From NCBI GenBank assembly GCA_022432975.1, contig CM039510.1, positions 14,588,381 through 14,652,380 of the forward strand: a stretch of 64,000 bases of DNA, in the 5' to 3' direction. This document shows, piece by piece, positions 11,012 to 21,600 of this stretch (the stretch's first letter is position 1; each line of letters begins with the position of its first letter). This stretch comes from Begonia masoniana. Lineage: Eukaryota; Streptophyta; Magnoliopsida; Cucurbitales; Begoniaceae. A program made the position numbers and the translations under genes. The notes beneath the pieces were generated by a model, which did no database searches, was not told the origin of the DNA, and worked only from the letters and a program-made list of their open reading frames with translations.

Positions 11012-12471
11012 CTTAGGAACCCATTGAAGTTTACCACTTGATTTATTACTAATTTTTAAAGGACATTCATATGATTTATGCCATACTTCATTACAATCAT
11101 GACAGGTAGTTGGTTTAACAAAGAAGTTCTTAAAATCTTTCCTTTTATTGAACTTATCATAACCTAGACCTGCTTTATCATGAGTAGTTCTTTGATTTCC
11201 TATCAGCAAGGTTAAATTCTTGGTACAATTTGTGAACCAAAGAACGAGACTATTCAGTTTTTCATTTCTACACTTAAGGTCCATTATTTCCTTTTCATGC
11301 AGATTACATTTCTTAGCATGCTCATCGATCAAGTTTGCATTTTCTTTCTTCACATAATTATTTTTAGCTTTGAGCATACTATACTATTTAACTAAGTCAT
11401 TGAAGGTATCTATTAGATCACCCTCATCATTATCACTGTCACAGGAAGAATGACTTACCTCATCTTCATGTGCCATGAAGCACAGATTGGCAATTTCCTC
11501 ATCTTCTGAGGAAGTATCACTTTCACTGTCGTCCTAAGTGGCCTTCATTGCCCTCTTTTTGAATTTCTTGGGGCCTTTAGCTTGTGGACAATCGGCCTTC
11601 ATGTGACCCGGCTTTCCACACCCAAAGCAGGTAATCTCCTTGTCCTTAGGTTGCCTTTCATTCCTGGGAAAACTTCTCCCTTGCAGCTTCTTCCTTCGGA
11701 GAAACTTGCTGAATCTCCTAGTGATGAGAGCTATATCCTCATCATCATCTTCTTCTTTTTCAGAGGCTTCCTGTTTACTGGAGGAGGCTTTCAGAGCAAT
11801 ATCCTTTCTCTTTGTGACCTCTTTTTCTTTGAGGTCCTCCTTCTCGTTTGCCCTCATTGTGATCTCATGCGTCATGAGTGATCCAATGAGCTCCTCAAGT
11901 TTTAGAACTTTGAGATCCTTTGCTTCCTGAATGGCAGTCACCTTCGGCTGGCAACTTCTTGGAAGACATCTGAGAATCTTCCTGACCTGTTCTTCACTGG
12001 AATAGGATTTACCAAGAGCTTTTAAACGATTAGTTATGTTAGTAAATCTTGTAAACATAGAAGAAACAGATTCATCCTTAGGCATAGAAAATAGCTCATA
12101 CTCATGTATAAGCATATTCAGTTTGCTCTCTTTAACTTGATTTGTGCCTTCGTGTGTGATCTCTAAAAGGCGCCAAATCTCTTGACCGCTCTCACACCCT
12201 TGTACTCTATTAAATTCATCTCTATTTAGTACACAGTACAGAGTGTTTATTGCCTTGGCATTTAGGCTCAGATTTCTTTTGTCAGAATCTGTTAATTCAT
12301 GAGGCTCTTTAGGAATATTGATTTCATTTTCAGTCTTCATGGCCTTGAAAGGACCATTCTCTATTAAGTTACAGATCTCATAATCCATGGCTTGAACGAA
12401 TATTCTCATTCTTGCCTTCCAGTATACATAATCACTACCATAAAAAAAATGAGGTCTATTAATAGCTTGAC
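11012..12471 (-). pseudogene. Element G gag (SIRE-like), N-terminus lost, two stops
   Basis: On the minus strand, coding begins after the J junction (FYGSDYVYWKARMRIFVQ at about 12440) and continues through a copia UBN2-type capsid region (ILRCLPRSCQPKVTAIQEAKDL). A charged KEKE-rich segment and a CCHC zinc knuckle CFGCGKPGHMKADC at about 11629-11588 follow. A stop at 11534-11536 lies where the alignment expects a tryptophan. Further in frame is an acidic linker, another stop near 11383, and a CHDCNEVWHKSYECPLK motif. The frame ends at QWVPK beside I. Gag would package element RNA; this copy is truncated and interrupted. Confidence 0.88.
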
Positions 12472-13386
12472 TGTAACGACCCTATTACTGTACCCAATTT
12501 TCCCGTATTATTTTTTTTTTATCCTTATACTTTGAATGAACTCTGGGCGGAATCGGAATCGAAATCTATATTTTAAACCATTTAAAACACAACCGTTAAT
12601 AACTTAAAACAACTTAAAACAATTAACAAATAAAGTAAAAACTATTAAAACAAAACAAATAAAACAAGGAGGGCAAAAATGTCAAGGCCGTGACGAACAG
12701 GGAGGGGCTATCTATCTCCAAACTCAGGAGATCGATCGCTGAGTTGCTAAATAGGAGAGGCGATCGATCTCCAAAAATGCAGGAGATCGATCGCCAATGT
12801 GTAACCAAGTGAGGGGCGATCGATCTCCAAAAATGCAGGAGATCGATCGCCGAACACAAGGCATGGAGGGGCGATTGGTCGCCCCTCATAATGGCGATCA
12901 GTCACCTTCCACATTACTTCATTCTTTCCTCTCCACTTTTCTTCCTTCTCTTTTTTTTTTCTAACAAATACTCTCTGGAATCGAAATTCCAAGAGCAGAA
13001 CACCAACGTACTTTCCATCCCTGCACCCTAATTAAACGATCTAAACCCACGTTAAACTTTCATAAAAATGAACTGCATGGATACGTTTAAAAATCGACAA
13101 AATCCTCCTGTTTTAAATCCCAAGCAGTCCCAATAAGACATTATAAAAACACAGTTTATAAAGCAGGTTTTTGAAGACGTTTAAAACCTCAAAATATTAA
13201 CCTAACATCTAGCCAGATCCAAGCATCCTAATATGTTCTAACTTTATACATATTTAGTTCAAAAATAACCCGGTACTCTCAAACACGTACATACATCCCC
13301 ACGGGTCAAAACGCACCGACTACTCAGCACACTCCCACGGGCCATTCTCCATCAACTGCATCATACATCAGGAGGAGGAACGTCAT
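12472..13386 (-). repeat. Element J: distal part of a Tekay-like LTR
   Basis: The minus-strand end of this LTR is GGGTCGTTACA at 12472. It continues from the other half at 17432-16609 once K is removed; blocks such as GTGGGAGTGTG and TTTTGACCCGTGGG match the A LTR in order. It contains the CGATCGATCTCC hairpins. TTGAC at 12467-12471 is the possible target duplication, but the partner end is deleted. Confidence 0.75.
12708..12851. repeat. Tandem CGATCGATC hairpins in J LTR
   Basis: Two near-identical inverted repeats lie at 12759-12795 and 12815-12851. Each is GGCGATCGATCTCC, a 9-nt loop, then GGAGATCGATCGCC, at a period of 56 bp. A degenerate third copy precedes them. They would form short, stable stems in RNA or cruciforms in DNA. 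Confidence 0.8.
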
Positions 13387-14186
13387 TGATACGAACCAAG
13401 ATAGGTCCAAGCCCAATGTCAAGGATAATAATCCATCTAACAAAGGAGGCCCTAATGTGAATCAAGGTGCGACGAAGCTCAAGCCCAAAGACAAACATCA
13501 ATGTCAAAATATTGTAGTTCTTCATAGAGAAACATATTTTACGGAGATCAACATTTTCAATTCAGCATCCTCTTACAATATGACATTCTTCAAGGTGAGG
13601 CATAAATGGAGGATCAAGCATACGTTCAAAGATTATTGGACTATTTCACAAAGGTTTCTACAGTGGGCTGGATCGCGTAATTATAGAAAGTTTCCTAATT
13701 AGAGTTTTAGAAAGTTTCTTATTTATAGTTTTAGAAAGTTTCTTAATTATAGTTTTAGAAAGTTTTCCTAATCATAGTTAGATAGTTTTCCTAAGTATTA
13801 TTTTAGAAAGTTTCCTAATTATTGTTTTAGTAATATTTTCTAATTACTTTTAGGATATTTTGGAGCCTATTTAAAGGCATAGGCGCTTCAACATTATAAA
13901 GCATAATATATACATGATTTTGAGTTACTCTTTGTGAGAATTTTCTCTTTTGTTCTTTGTGAAGAACTAGATCTTCTTCAAGTCAAAACTTGAAAGATCA
14001 ACTTGATAGATTTGGTTCTAACCACAAGTTCGGTTACGGGTCAAGCTCCTTGTTTGATAACTTTGGTTCCGTCGGCAAGGTTCGATTGGGGTCAAGTTCC
14101 TTATACTTGATTTCACAGGCGTTCCTGAGTTTCTAATTCCGCGTTGTTGAAGGGTCTCGGGTTTCATATACCCGTGGTTCTCATCA
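13387..14186 (+). repeat. Element K 5' LTR, 800 bp
   Basis: TGATACGAACC...TCTCATCA. It holds the same 3' coding portion as the other LTR (13457-13702 is its open copy), a TATTTAAA box at 13869-13876 and a tandem AGTTTTAGAAAGTTTC repeat at 13690-13830. Confidence 0.93.
13869..13876 (+). promoter_or_regulatory. TATA-like box in K 5' LTR
   Basis: TATTTAAA sits about 320 bp before the LTR end, with a copy at 16290-16297 in the other LTR. A transcript starting about 30 bp downstream would include the primer-binding site and the ORF. Position and sequence fit a pol II core promoter; this is inference. Confidence 0.5.
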
Positions 14187-14188
14187 TT

Positions 14189-14200
14189 TGGTATCAGAGC
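14189..14200 (+). other. Element K primer-binding site (tRNA-iMet)
   Basis: TGGTATCAGAGC, complementary to the 3' end of plant initiator-Met tRNA, begins two bases after the 5' LTR end. Confidence 0.9.
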
Positions 14201-14559
14201 TTTGGCTCCTAGATTCAAGTCTCTATCTTTATTTATTTTTGTTTCTTCTTCTTCTTCTTCTCGAGTTTCTTCCTTTGAAAATTCAAAAAAAAAAAAAAAA
14301 TTGAAATTTGAAAAAAAAAAAAAAATTCCGAAAATTCAAAAAAAAAAATTCGGAAATTCAAAAAAAAAAAAAACATTGAATCAACGATTCTCTTTATTTG
14401 TCAAGTTTTCTTCTTTCAAAAAAAAAAATAAAATAAAATCTCAATATTTCGAGTATCAATATCTCTAGTATCAATTTCTTCTTCGTCATTATATGCATCA
14501 TTATTTGCTTTTTGGTGTGATTATTCAATTCTTTTCTTTGATTGTCTCAATTTCCTTTC

Positions 14560-14765
14560 TTGAAGAGTTTCCTTTTGTGAAAAGTTTCCCTTCTTGAAAA
14601 GTTTCCTTTCGAAAAACGTTTCCTTTCTTGAAAAGTTTCCTTTTGTGAAAAGTTTCCTTTCTTGAAAAGTTTCCTTTCGTAAAACGTTTCCTTTCTTGAA
14701 AAGTTTCCTTTCGTGAAAACTTTCCTTTCGTAAAAGTTTCCTTTCTTGAAAAGTTTACTCTCTTC
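14560..14765. repeat. 17-18-bp minisatellite in K leader
   Basis: About eleven units of TTTCCTTTCTTGAAAAG and close variants (TTTCCTTTTGTGAAAAG, TTTCCTTTCGTAAAAC). They lie between the primer site and the ORF, after several poly-A stretches at 14284-14430. No gene is present in this leader. Confidence 0.85.
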
Positions 14766-15078
14766 AAGTCCTACATCCTATTCTAAATTGTTTGATTCTA
14801 ACCGATTTTGGAAATTAGAATTTTGAGTTAAAAAGTTTGATCTTACTTTTTTTTGCTTGTTGAATTTTTCTCTTGAATAGGTTTTTACATAAAGAGCTTA
14901 AAGAGAAAATTGAGAGGTAAAAGGCAAGAGGGTGAGACTATCATATAAAAGCCATTATTTGAGGGAAACATGAGTGGAGAGACATATAATTGAGTGTAAA
15001 CACGTGAGGGAGTGAGTGATTTCCGTTTACTTACTTTGTTTTGTTCACTAATAATTTTTATTTTTCTTTCTTGAAATT

Positions 15079-16122
15079 ATGAGTAGTGATGAAAGACTTG
15101 CTATGAAGTACATGAAGGCTATACTAGATGAATTTAAGGCGTTAGACATGAGGTATGAAAGAAAGAAGTCTCCTTCTAATAGCCATGCACGGAAGAGCAA
15201 ATCACCAATTGAGTATCACTATGAAGAATTCGACTACGAGGATGACAATTACAAAAGAGAGAGACATACTAGAACAAAACGAAGTGACAACTTTTTGATC
15301 GACTACTACAATGAGTTGATGGAACAAAAGGCAAAGAAACAAATATTGAAGAAACAAGAGTTTACACAAAAAGACGACGAGCCACCAACCAAAGAGCAAC
15401 CGACTGAAGAGCCACCAACTGAAGATCCACCAACCGATGAACCACCTACCAAAGAGCCCATAAAAGAGGAAGTTAGTTGTCTTCAACAAGATCCATTTTT
15501 TATGATATTTCAACAAGAGAAAGATAACTACTCGATGGAGGAAATTGTCCCAGAAATCTACGAAATTCAAGAAGCAAAAGTGTTGTTGAAGCATGAACCA
15601 AAAGATTATGAAGTTGAGATACAAAAGGTGAAGGACATTGATGAAGAAAGTGAGAACAATATGGTCATGTTGGCAAGGGAGCAAGCACTTATTACTTATT
15701 CCAACGATTTTATTATTTCTAACAATCTTAATCCTTTTTCTAGTGTGAATTTCTTTGTGTATGATCCAGGAGATTCGAGGACGAATCTCTTCGAAGGGAA
15801 AGGGAATGATACGAACCAAGATAGGTCCAAGCCCAATGTCAAGGATAATAATCCATCTAACAAAGGAGGCCCTAATGTGAATCAAGGTGCGACGAAGCTC
15901 AAGCCCAAAGACAAACATCAATGTCAAAATATTGTAGTTCTTCATAGAGAAACATATTTTACGGAGATCAACATTTTCAATTCAGCATCCTCTTACAATA
16001 TGACATTCTTCAAGGTGAGGCATAAATGGAGGATCAAGCATACGTTCAAAGATTATTGGACTATTTCACAAAGGTTTCTACAGTGGGCTGGATCGCGTAA
16101 TTATAGAAAGTTTCCTAATTAG
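15079..16122 (+). CDS. Element K ORF, 347 aa, reading into the 3' LTR; function unknown
   Basis: This is the only long uninterrupted ORF of any retroelement in the window. It starts with ATG at 15079 (MSSDERLAMKYMKAILDEF). The N-terminal third is highly charged, with KRERHTRTKRS at about residues 59-69. An acidic proline repeat follows (PPTKEQPTEEPPTEDPPT, about residues 99-116), then an acidic/basic middle to about residue 215. Residues 239-243 are encoded by the polypurine tract. From residue 243 the protein is encoded inside the 3' LTR, ending KFPN at 16122, so about 105 codons are also present as an untranslated copy in the 5' LTR. No zinc knuckle, DTG/DSG, YxDD or DDE motif is present. 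The N-terminus may be a shortened gag and the C-terminus a former pol tail, but I do not recognise the protein. Its intact frame in a nearly unmutated element is compatible with function or simply with youth. Confidence 0.6.
   Translation: MSSDERLAMKYMKAILDEFKALDMRYERKKSPSNSHARKSKSPIEYHYEEFDYEDDNYKRERHTRTKRSDNFLIDYYNELMEQKAKKQILKKQEFTQKDDEPPTKEQPTEEPPTEDPPTDEPPTKEPIKEEVSCLQQDPFFMIFQQEKDNYSMEEIVPEIYEIQEAKVLLKHEPKDYEVEIQKVKDIDEESENNMVMLAREQALITYSNDFIISNNLNPFSSVNFFVYDPGDSRTNLFEGKGNDTNQDRSKPNVKDNNPSNKGGPNVNQGATKLKPKDKHQCQNIVVLHRETYFTEINIFNSASSYNMTFFKVRHKWRIKHTFKDYWTISQRFLQWAGSRNYRKFPN
15793..15806 (+). other. Element K polypurine tract inside the ORF
   Basis: GAAGGGAAAGGGAA ends exactly at the 3' LTR start (15807) and encodes part of FEGKGN. 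Confidence 0.75.
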
Positions 16123-16608
16123 AGTTTTAGAAAGTTTCTTATTTATAGTTTTAGAAAGTTTCTTAATTATAGTTTTAGAAAGTTTTCCTAATCATAGATT
16201 TAGATAGTTTTCCTAAGTATTATTTTAGAAAGTTTCCTAATTATTGTTTTAGTAATATTTTCTAATTACTTTTAGGATATTTTGGAGCCTATTTAAAGGC
16301 ATAGGCGCTTCAACATTATAAAGCATAATATATACATGATTTTGAGTTACTCTTTGTGAGAATTTTCTCTTTTGTTCTTTGTGAAGAACTAGATCTTCTT
16401 CAAGTCAAAACTTGAAAGATCAACTTGATAGCTTTGGTTCTAACCACAAGTTCGGTTACGGGTCAAGCTCCTTGTTTGATAACTTTGGTTCCGTCGGCAA
16501 GGTTCGATTGGGGTCAAGTTCCTTATACTTGATTTCACAGGCGTTCCTGAGTTTCTAATTCCGCGTTGTTGAAGGGTCTCGGGTTTCATATACCCGTGGT
16601 TCTCATCA
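15807..16608 (+). repeat. Element K 3' LTR, 802 bp
   Basis: Nearly identical to the 5' LTR: two extra bases near 16198 (CATAGATTTAG versus CATAGTTAG) and an A/C difference near 16428. Followed directly by the GTCAT duplication. Confidence 0.93.
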
Positions 16609-17432
16609 GTCATCCTCACCTGGCTCAATGTCACCTACACCATACAGACACACTATGAGCTAAAGGCTCAGTAAATTCTACGTAAATGCAGATGCGTGCA
16701 GTGCATATGGAGTTCAGAAATCATGCATAACATACAGATCGTGGCAGACAGAATATCACCGTGATCTCATCCCCCTAACCGGAGAGAGCCCATCCAGTGG
16801 TCGGACTACTCTATCCAGCTAGAGGAGGGGGGTACACGCTTAAAACACGTACAGCCGTACCTGAGCCCCACCTCTCGTGACCAGATAACAGATTACGTAT
16901 TTTATTACATTACATGAGATGTGGTATTGGTCAGACCCTTAATCGGTCCACACAATAGATCGATACCTTTTGGGCCACATCGATTTTCTGAAAACATCGT
17001 GCGGAAATTCATTTTCATGCTTAGTTAAAATACGTGATGCATGAACAATTATAAGCATAAAATAAACAATCAACGTGCATACCATCAAGACGAATAAAAA
17101 CATAACCAAATAAACGATTAACTTAGCTACCTAACCAAAGCAATTTAAACACACAATACTCTAAGATCCTCGACGCGACATCGAAGTACGGTGTAGGCCA
17201 ATCGGCCAGAGTAAGTCACGAGAACTTACCTTGTGCGCACTGAACCTCGAGCTCCGTCCACGAGCGTTGTTTGTCTGAGGCAAAACATAGCGGTCGATGT
17301 TAAAACAAGTTTAAGTTACTAAACGTCCAAATTTAACGAAACCTTAACTAAAGAAATTTCCTAAAGATTTAATCCAATTCATTGAGCTATTTCATCGAGC
17401 AACACACGCTCGGCAACTTAAATCCCAAATTA
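16609..17432 (-). repeat. Element J: proximal part of the Tekay-like LTR
   Basis: The minus-strand sequence from 17432 matches the order of the I and A LTRs: TTGCTCGATGAAAT, GTAAGTTCTCGTGACTTAC, TGGCCGATTGGCCTACACC and GGTGTAGGTGACATTGAG. Roughly the first 900 bp of the LTR, counted against I, are missing, and the break at 17432/17433 joins it directly to a truncated G LTR. One deletion therefore removed both ends. Confidence 0.72.
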
Positions 17433-18344
17433 GGATTTCAGCAAAAAAAAGTTCTTTTCCCGAGCTACTTTATCCTCTTTTATACTCTGTCTGTAATCGG
17501 CTTTAATACTTGAATGCTTCTTTCTGGATATGGAAAAATATTACCGTTGGAGAAGCATCCGTACTTAGACAGCTAGCCGTTGCGTTCTGAAGTTGCTTTC
17601 GTTTGTCGGCCATTAATGGTCTGGAGTTGAGGCTCTGGACGACAAACACTGTTGCTTCGCGGTTTATTTAAATTTCTGGCGGTGGATACTGTTCACCGGA
17701 TGACTTCGCCTTTGGAGACCAGTGGTGTATGTTATCTTTGAAAATCTAACGGTGGATGTCTTCAAAGGTTACTGTTCACCGGATGATGTCTCCTTTGAAA
17801 TTTCAGAGGTGGATGTCATCAGAAATTTCGGCGGTGGATGCCTTCAGAAATTTGTCGTTTAGCTAGCGGTGGATATGACCTTTGTCGTTTAGCTAGCGGT
17901 GTATGTCTTTTTTGAATTACAGCGGTGGATGTGCAATTTTGTCGTGTAGCTGGCGGTGGATGTAAACTTTGAATGCCAACGGTAGACGTACACTATTTGC
18001 TTCTAGCGGTGGATGTAGCCTTAGAATGCCAGCGGTGGATATGGATTTTGTCGTTTAGCTGGCGGTGGATGTGGCCTTTGAATGTCAGCGGTGGATGTGG
18101 CCTTTTTATCATTTTTTGTTATGTTTTGTTATCACACCCTGAACACTTAACAGAATTGTTAACCAACTAAAATACCCTTTTCAAATGGCATTTTCACTGA
18201 AGATTTCGAGACATATATATGAGGGGCAGTATTTAACTTATTAATCAATTTATTAATCTCATATAATTAACTTAATCAAATTACACACAATGGAAAACAC
18301 ATCATCAAAAACATCATTAGACTTAAACATGTGTTAAGTCAACA
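17433..18344 (-). repeat. Element G 5' LTR, truncated
   Basis: The minus-strand start TGTTGACTTAAC at 18344 adjoins the ATGAG target duplication. The sequence matches 3714-2823 of the 3' LTR with moderate divergence and ends at 17433. The remaining roughly 430 bp, the primer site and the gag start are deleted. Confidence 0.85.
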
Positions 18345-21318
18345 ATGAGATCTAATGGTGTGAGATGATTGAAACCATACGCTACCTCAAAATGGGTGTG
18401 TACACTCTTATTGTATGCAAAGTCAATGTAAGGGAGTTGAATGTCTCAATCGAAAAGTTGCTTGCCTACTATGCTCCTCAATAAGGCCCCTAAAGTTCTA
18501 TTTACCACCTCGGTTTGGCCATCGGTTTGGGGGTGAAATTTGGTGCTAAATAGGAATTTGGTGCCCAATTTCCTCCAAAGCATTTTCTAAAATGAACTCA
18601 AGAACTTGGTATCCCTATCGGAAACTATAAACTTTGGGATTCCATGCATGCAGACCACTTCCTTGAAAAACAATTCAGCTATATAGAGAGAATCATTTGT
18701 CTTGGAACATGCTATAAAATGAGTCATCTTTGAGAATTGATCCACCACTACCATAATTGAATCTTTTTGCTCTCATTGTGCGAGATAGACCCAAAACAAA
18801 ATTCGTGCTCACTTCCACCCAAGGGTGGCTCGAAATTGGTAAATGTAAATAGAGTCCTTGAGGTAGAGCTCGACTCTTAGCCTTTTTGCAAACTATGCCA
18901 ATAAGTAAATGATGCCAATAAAAATGTTCCTTTTTGCACTTCTCCAACACTTTGTGCACACTAAGTAAATGATGCCAATAAAAAATGTTCTTTGATTGTC
19001 TCCATGGTGTTCATTTCCCCAAAATGGCTAGCTAAACCACCTCCATGGGCTTCTTTGACTAAGGATTCACGATTCTACCAGTTGGAGTGCACAACTTCCC
19101 TACTTTGAAAAGGTAACCATCAACTATGAAATACCCTCCTTCAGCCCTCTTTTTACACTTTTCATACCATTGGCCGAAGTCTTGGTCTCCTTCATAGGCC
19201 TCTTTGATCAATTCGAACCCAAAAAATTTAGTACTCAACTCTGTTAAGAGGACGTACCTCCTAGAAAGGGCGTCAGCCACTATGTTAATTTCCTCTTTCT
19301 TGTGCTTGATGATATATAGATAGCGTTCAAGGAATTTCACCCACGTAGCATGCCTCCTATTTATTTTTCCTTGAATCTTGATATGTTTGAGGGCTTGGTG
19401 ATCGGTATGAATGATTAACTCCTTAGGAAGTAGATAATGTTACCAAACTTCAAGAGCTCTAATGATGGTAAATAATTCTTTATCATATGTACAGTAGTTG
19501 AGAGCGACTCCTTTAAGTTTCTCACTAAAGTATGCAAGAGGTTTACCTTCTGGTGGAAGTATTGCTCCAACCCCCACTCTAGACGCGTCACACTTCACCT
19601 CAAAGATCTTATTTAAATTGGGTAACATAAGAATAGGGGCATGACAAAGCTTATCTTTAATCAACTCAAAGCTATGTTGACAAGATTGAGTCCATTGAAA
19701 CTCTTTTTCCTTCTTGGTACAATCGGTTATTAGAGCCATAATTGAAATGAAGTCTTTAATGAATCTTCTATAAAATGATTCTAACCCATGCAAACTTCTA
19801 ACCTTCGATATCCCCTTTGCAATCAGCCATTTCTTAATGACTTCAATCTTTGACTCATTTACTTCCATTTCTCCTTTTGTGATGATGAACCTGAGGAAGT
19901 GGACTCTCTCTTGGACAAAAGAGCACTTTTCAAGGTTCCCATAATGCTTAGCATTTATAAGAGTTTCAAAGAGGACTCTAAGATGCTCCAAATGCGAGAC
20001 AAAGCCTAAACTATATACTAAGATATCATCAAAGTAAACCACTATAAATTTTCCCAAGAATTCCTTAAGGACAAAATGCATAAGCCTCATAATAATACTA
20101 GGAGCATTCGAGAGGCCGAAAGACATTACTAACCATTCAAATAGTCCATTCTTGGTCTTTAAAGTTGTCTTCCAATCATCCCCTTCTTTCATTCGTAATT
20201 GGTGATAGTCACTCTTTAAATCCACATTGGAAAAGAATGAAACACCACTAAGCTCATCCAACATGTCTTTGAGCCTAGGAATGAGAAACCTATATTTGAT
20301 CGTAATTTAGTTGATGGCTCAGCTATCCACACACATCTTCATAGTACCATCTTTCTTTGGCACCAAAAGTGTGGGCACTACATGCAGACTCATTTATTCT
20401 CGAATGTAACCCTTTTCAAGCAATTCTTGAACTTGCTTTTGTAACTCCTTTGCTTCTTCTAGATTCATCCTATATGAAGGACGATTCAGAAATATAACCC
20501 TCTGTTGTAAGTCAATTTGATGCTCAATACCCCAAAGGGGTGGTAGCCCTTGTGGGAGTTCATTCGGAAATACATCTTAAAATTGATCCAATAGTGCTCG
20601 GACCTCCATAGGAGTTTCTCCTAATTCTTCCATTCTCTCCCAAAATATTAGTAGGATTATAGGTCCACCATGTAAAAGAGACTTCCCTAATTCCTTCTTG
20701 GACATGAAAATTGTGGACTTGGTCTTTCCCTCCTTTCTCAATTCTTCATCGAGTGCTACTTGTTCCAGTTTTAGTGAGACCAATTAGATCATTTTTCGTC
20801 CAAACTTAAAAGAGTAAAAGTTGGAGTATCCATCATGAGTCACCTTCCTATCATATTGCCACGGCCTCCCCAATAAGAGGTGGCTAACACTCATTGGTAC
20901 TACATCACAAAGCGCCTTGTCTTTGTACACCCACCAATGAAAAACTCTATGCTCACTTGCTTGGAGACTTTGATGTCTTCTCGATCATTCAACCATCTCA
21001 ATTTGTAAGGCTTGGATGTAGAGTAGTTTCCAACCCTATCTTATCCACAAGGTCATGAGAGGCAACATTGGTACAACTTCATCCATCAATGATTAGAGAA
21101 CAAACTTTCTCCTTGATCAAGCATCGGCTATGAAAGATATTCTCCCTTTGGCACTATTCATTGTTGGCTTGAGTTGTTAGAACTCTCCGGATAACCATTA
21201 CTAGTGGACCCTCTTAAGCATAGAAAACTACTTCTTGAGCCTCATCATCTTTACTAGAATCTTCTACCACCTCATCTTAACTAACCACTTCATTGGTACC
21301 CTCTCTAAGGACCATTAC
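18345..21318 (-). pseudogene. Element F pol: protease remnant, RT, RNase H, integrase, heavily mutated
   Basis: On the minus strand, 21318 follows directly from the zinc knuckle at 38212 once A is removed (CPNKR|VMVLREG). A decayed protease region spans about 21260-20880, with CQRENIFHSRC, CSLIIDG and LLGRPWQYDRKVTHDGY. RT is 20264-19440 (274 codons open), with [26 protein letters not shown] and the catalytic YFDDILVYS. RNase H includes [13 protein letters not shown]. The connection [11 protein letters not shown] is at 19290-19260, and integrase is at about 18990-18350 with CKKAKSRALPQGLY and TNFVLGLSRT. Frameshifts and stops are frequent. The family resemblance is to CRM-like chromoviruses, because the closest sequence in the window is B. 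A 28-bp local duplication (AAGTAAATGATGCCAATAAAA) lies at 18900-18990. Confidence 0.88.
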
Positions 21319-21600
21319 TGTAACATTCGAGACTTTTGAATTATGACTTTTGTGTAATATATTAATAAATGTATAAAATGTGTGTGGAAGGAAATGTAAG
21401 GAGAAACCAAACTAAGTTCAACCAAGCAAACAACTAGTTAGAGGGGCGAGTTAGGAAGTAAAAAGGGGGTAGTTGGGAGCACCAAGTGAGAGTGTGACAT
21501 GTGTCAAGCTTGTGGAAGAAGCTTGGCAAATGCATCACCTTCCTTTTCTCTCCCTTACGAGAAACCACTTTCACTTTCACTCTTTCTTCTTTTTCCTTTG
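21319..21600 (+). repeat. Element A 5' LTR, first part
   Basis: TGTAACATTCGAGACTTT... matches the 3' LTR start at 36057 and runs through the pyrimidine-rich CTCTTTCTTC region. It breaks at about 21600 against B. About 75 bp of the LTR (compare 36314-36387) are missing at the break. Confidence 0.9.

Larger units (their letters stand above)
13387..16608 (+). mobile_element. Element K: young 3.2-kb non-autonomous LTR retrotransposon with one intact ORF
   Basis: K is flanked by GTCAT at 13382-13386 and 16609-16613. Its two LTRs (13387-14186 and 15807-16608) begin TGATACGAACC and end TTCTCATCA. They differ, by my reading, at only a dinucleotide indel and one substitution, which implies very recent insertion. 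The 1.6-kb internal region has an initiator-Met primer site, long A-rich and T-rich tracts, a 17-bp minisatellite and one ORF, but no protease, RT, RNase H or integrase. It therefore needs enzymes from another element. The LTR start and the pol-tail-like DSRTNLFEGKGNDT around the LTR border suggest derivation from a chromovirus by internal deletion. Confidence 0.92.
13361..17274 (-). other. Candidate spliced mini-exon pair in J LTR, second exon split by K
   Basis: The first block is 17274-17230 (45 nt), bounded by CCTCAG| and CAAG|GTAAGT on the minus strand. The second starts at 16634 after GGTGTAG| and runs to 16609. It resumes at 13381 after removal of K and one target duplication, ending in TGA at 13361. 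That gives 47 nt, the same length as in A (3' copy) and D. The joined frame is open through a split glycine codon: TELEVQCAQG, then DIEPGEDDVPPPDV. Confidence 0.4.
2385..18344 (-). mobile_element. Element G: SIRE-like Ty1/copia retrotransposon, internally rearranged, inserted in F
   Basis: G is bounded by TGTTGACTTAAC (minus-strand start, 18344) and GATCCTACA (end, 2385). ATGAG is duplicated at 2380-2384 and 18345-18349. On the minus strand the order is truncated 5' LTR (18344-17433), J remnant with K, gag (12471-11012), I remnant, RT/RNase H (7423-6273), env-position ORF (5944-3985), polypurine tract and 3' LTR (3714-2385). The primer-binding site, protease, integrase and first half of RT are missing. 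The gag zinc knuckle, RT family and post-pol ORF point to the SIRE/Maximus lineage. Confidence 0.85.

Noticed and set aside
13457..13702. 81-codon ORF in the K 5' LTR
   Set aside because: It is the duplicate of the C-terminal coding part of the K ORF and lacks its own start context.
15202..15945. 247-codon antisense ORF opposite the K gene
   Set aside because: It mirrors the charged K protein in the opposite frame (Leu/Phe/Val-rich), has no supporting signal and is best read as a shadow.
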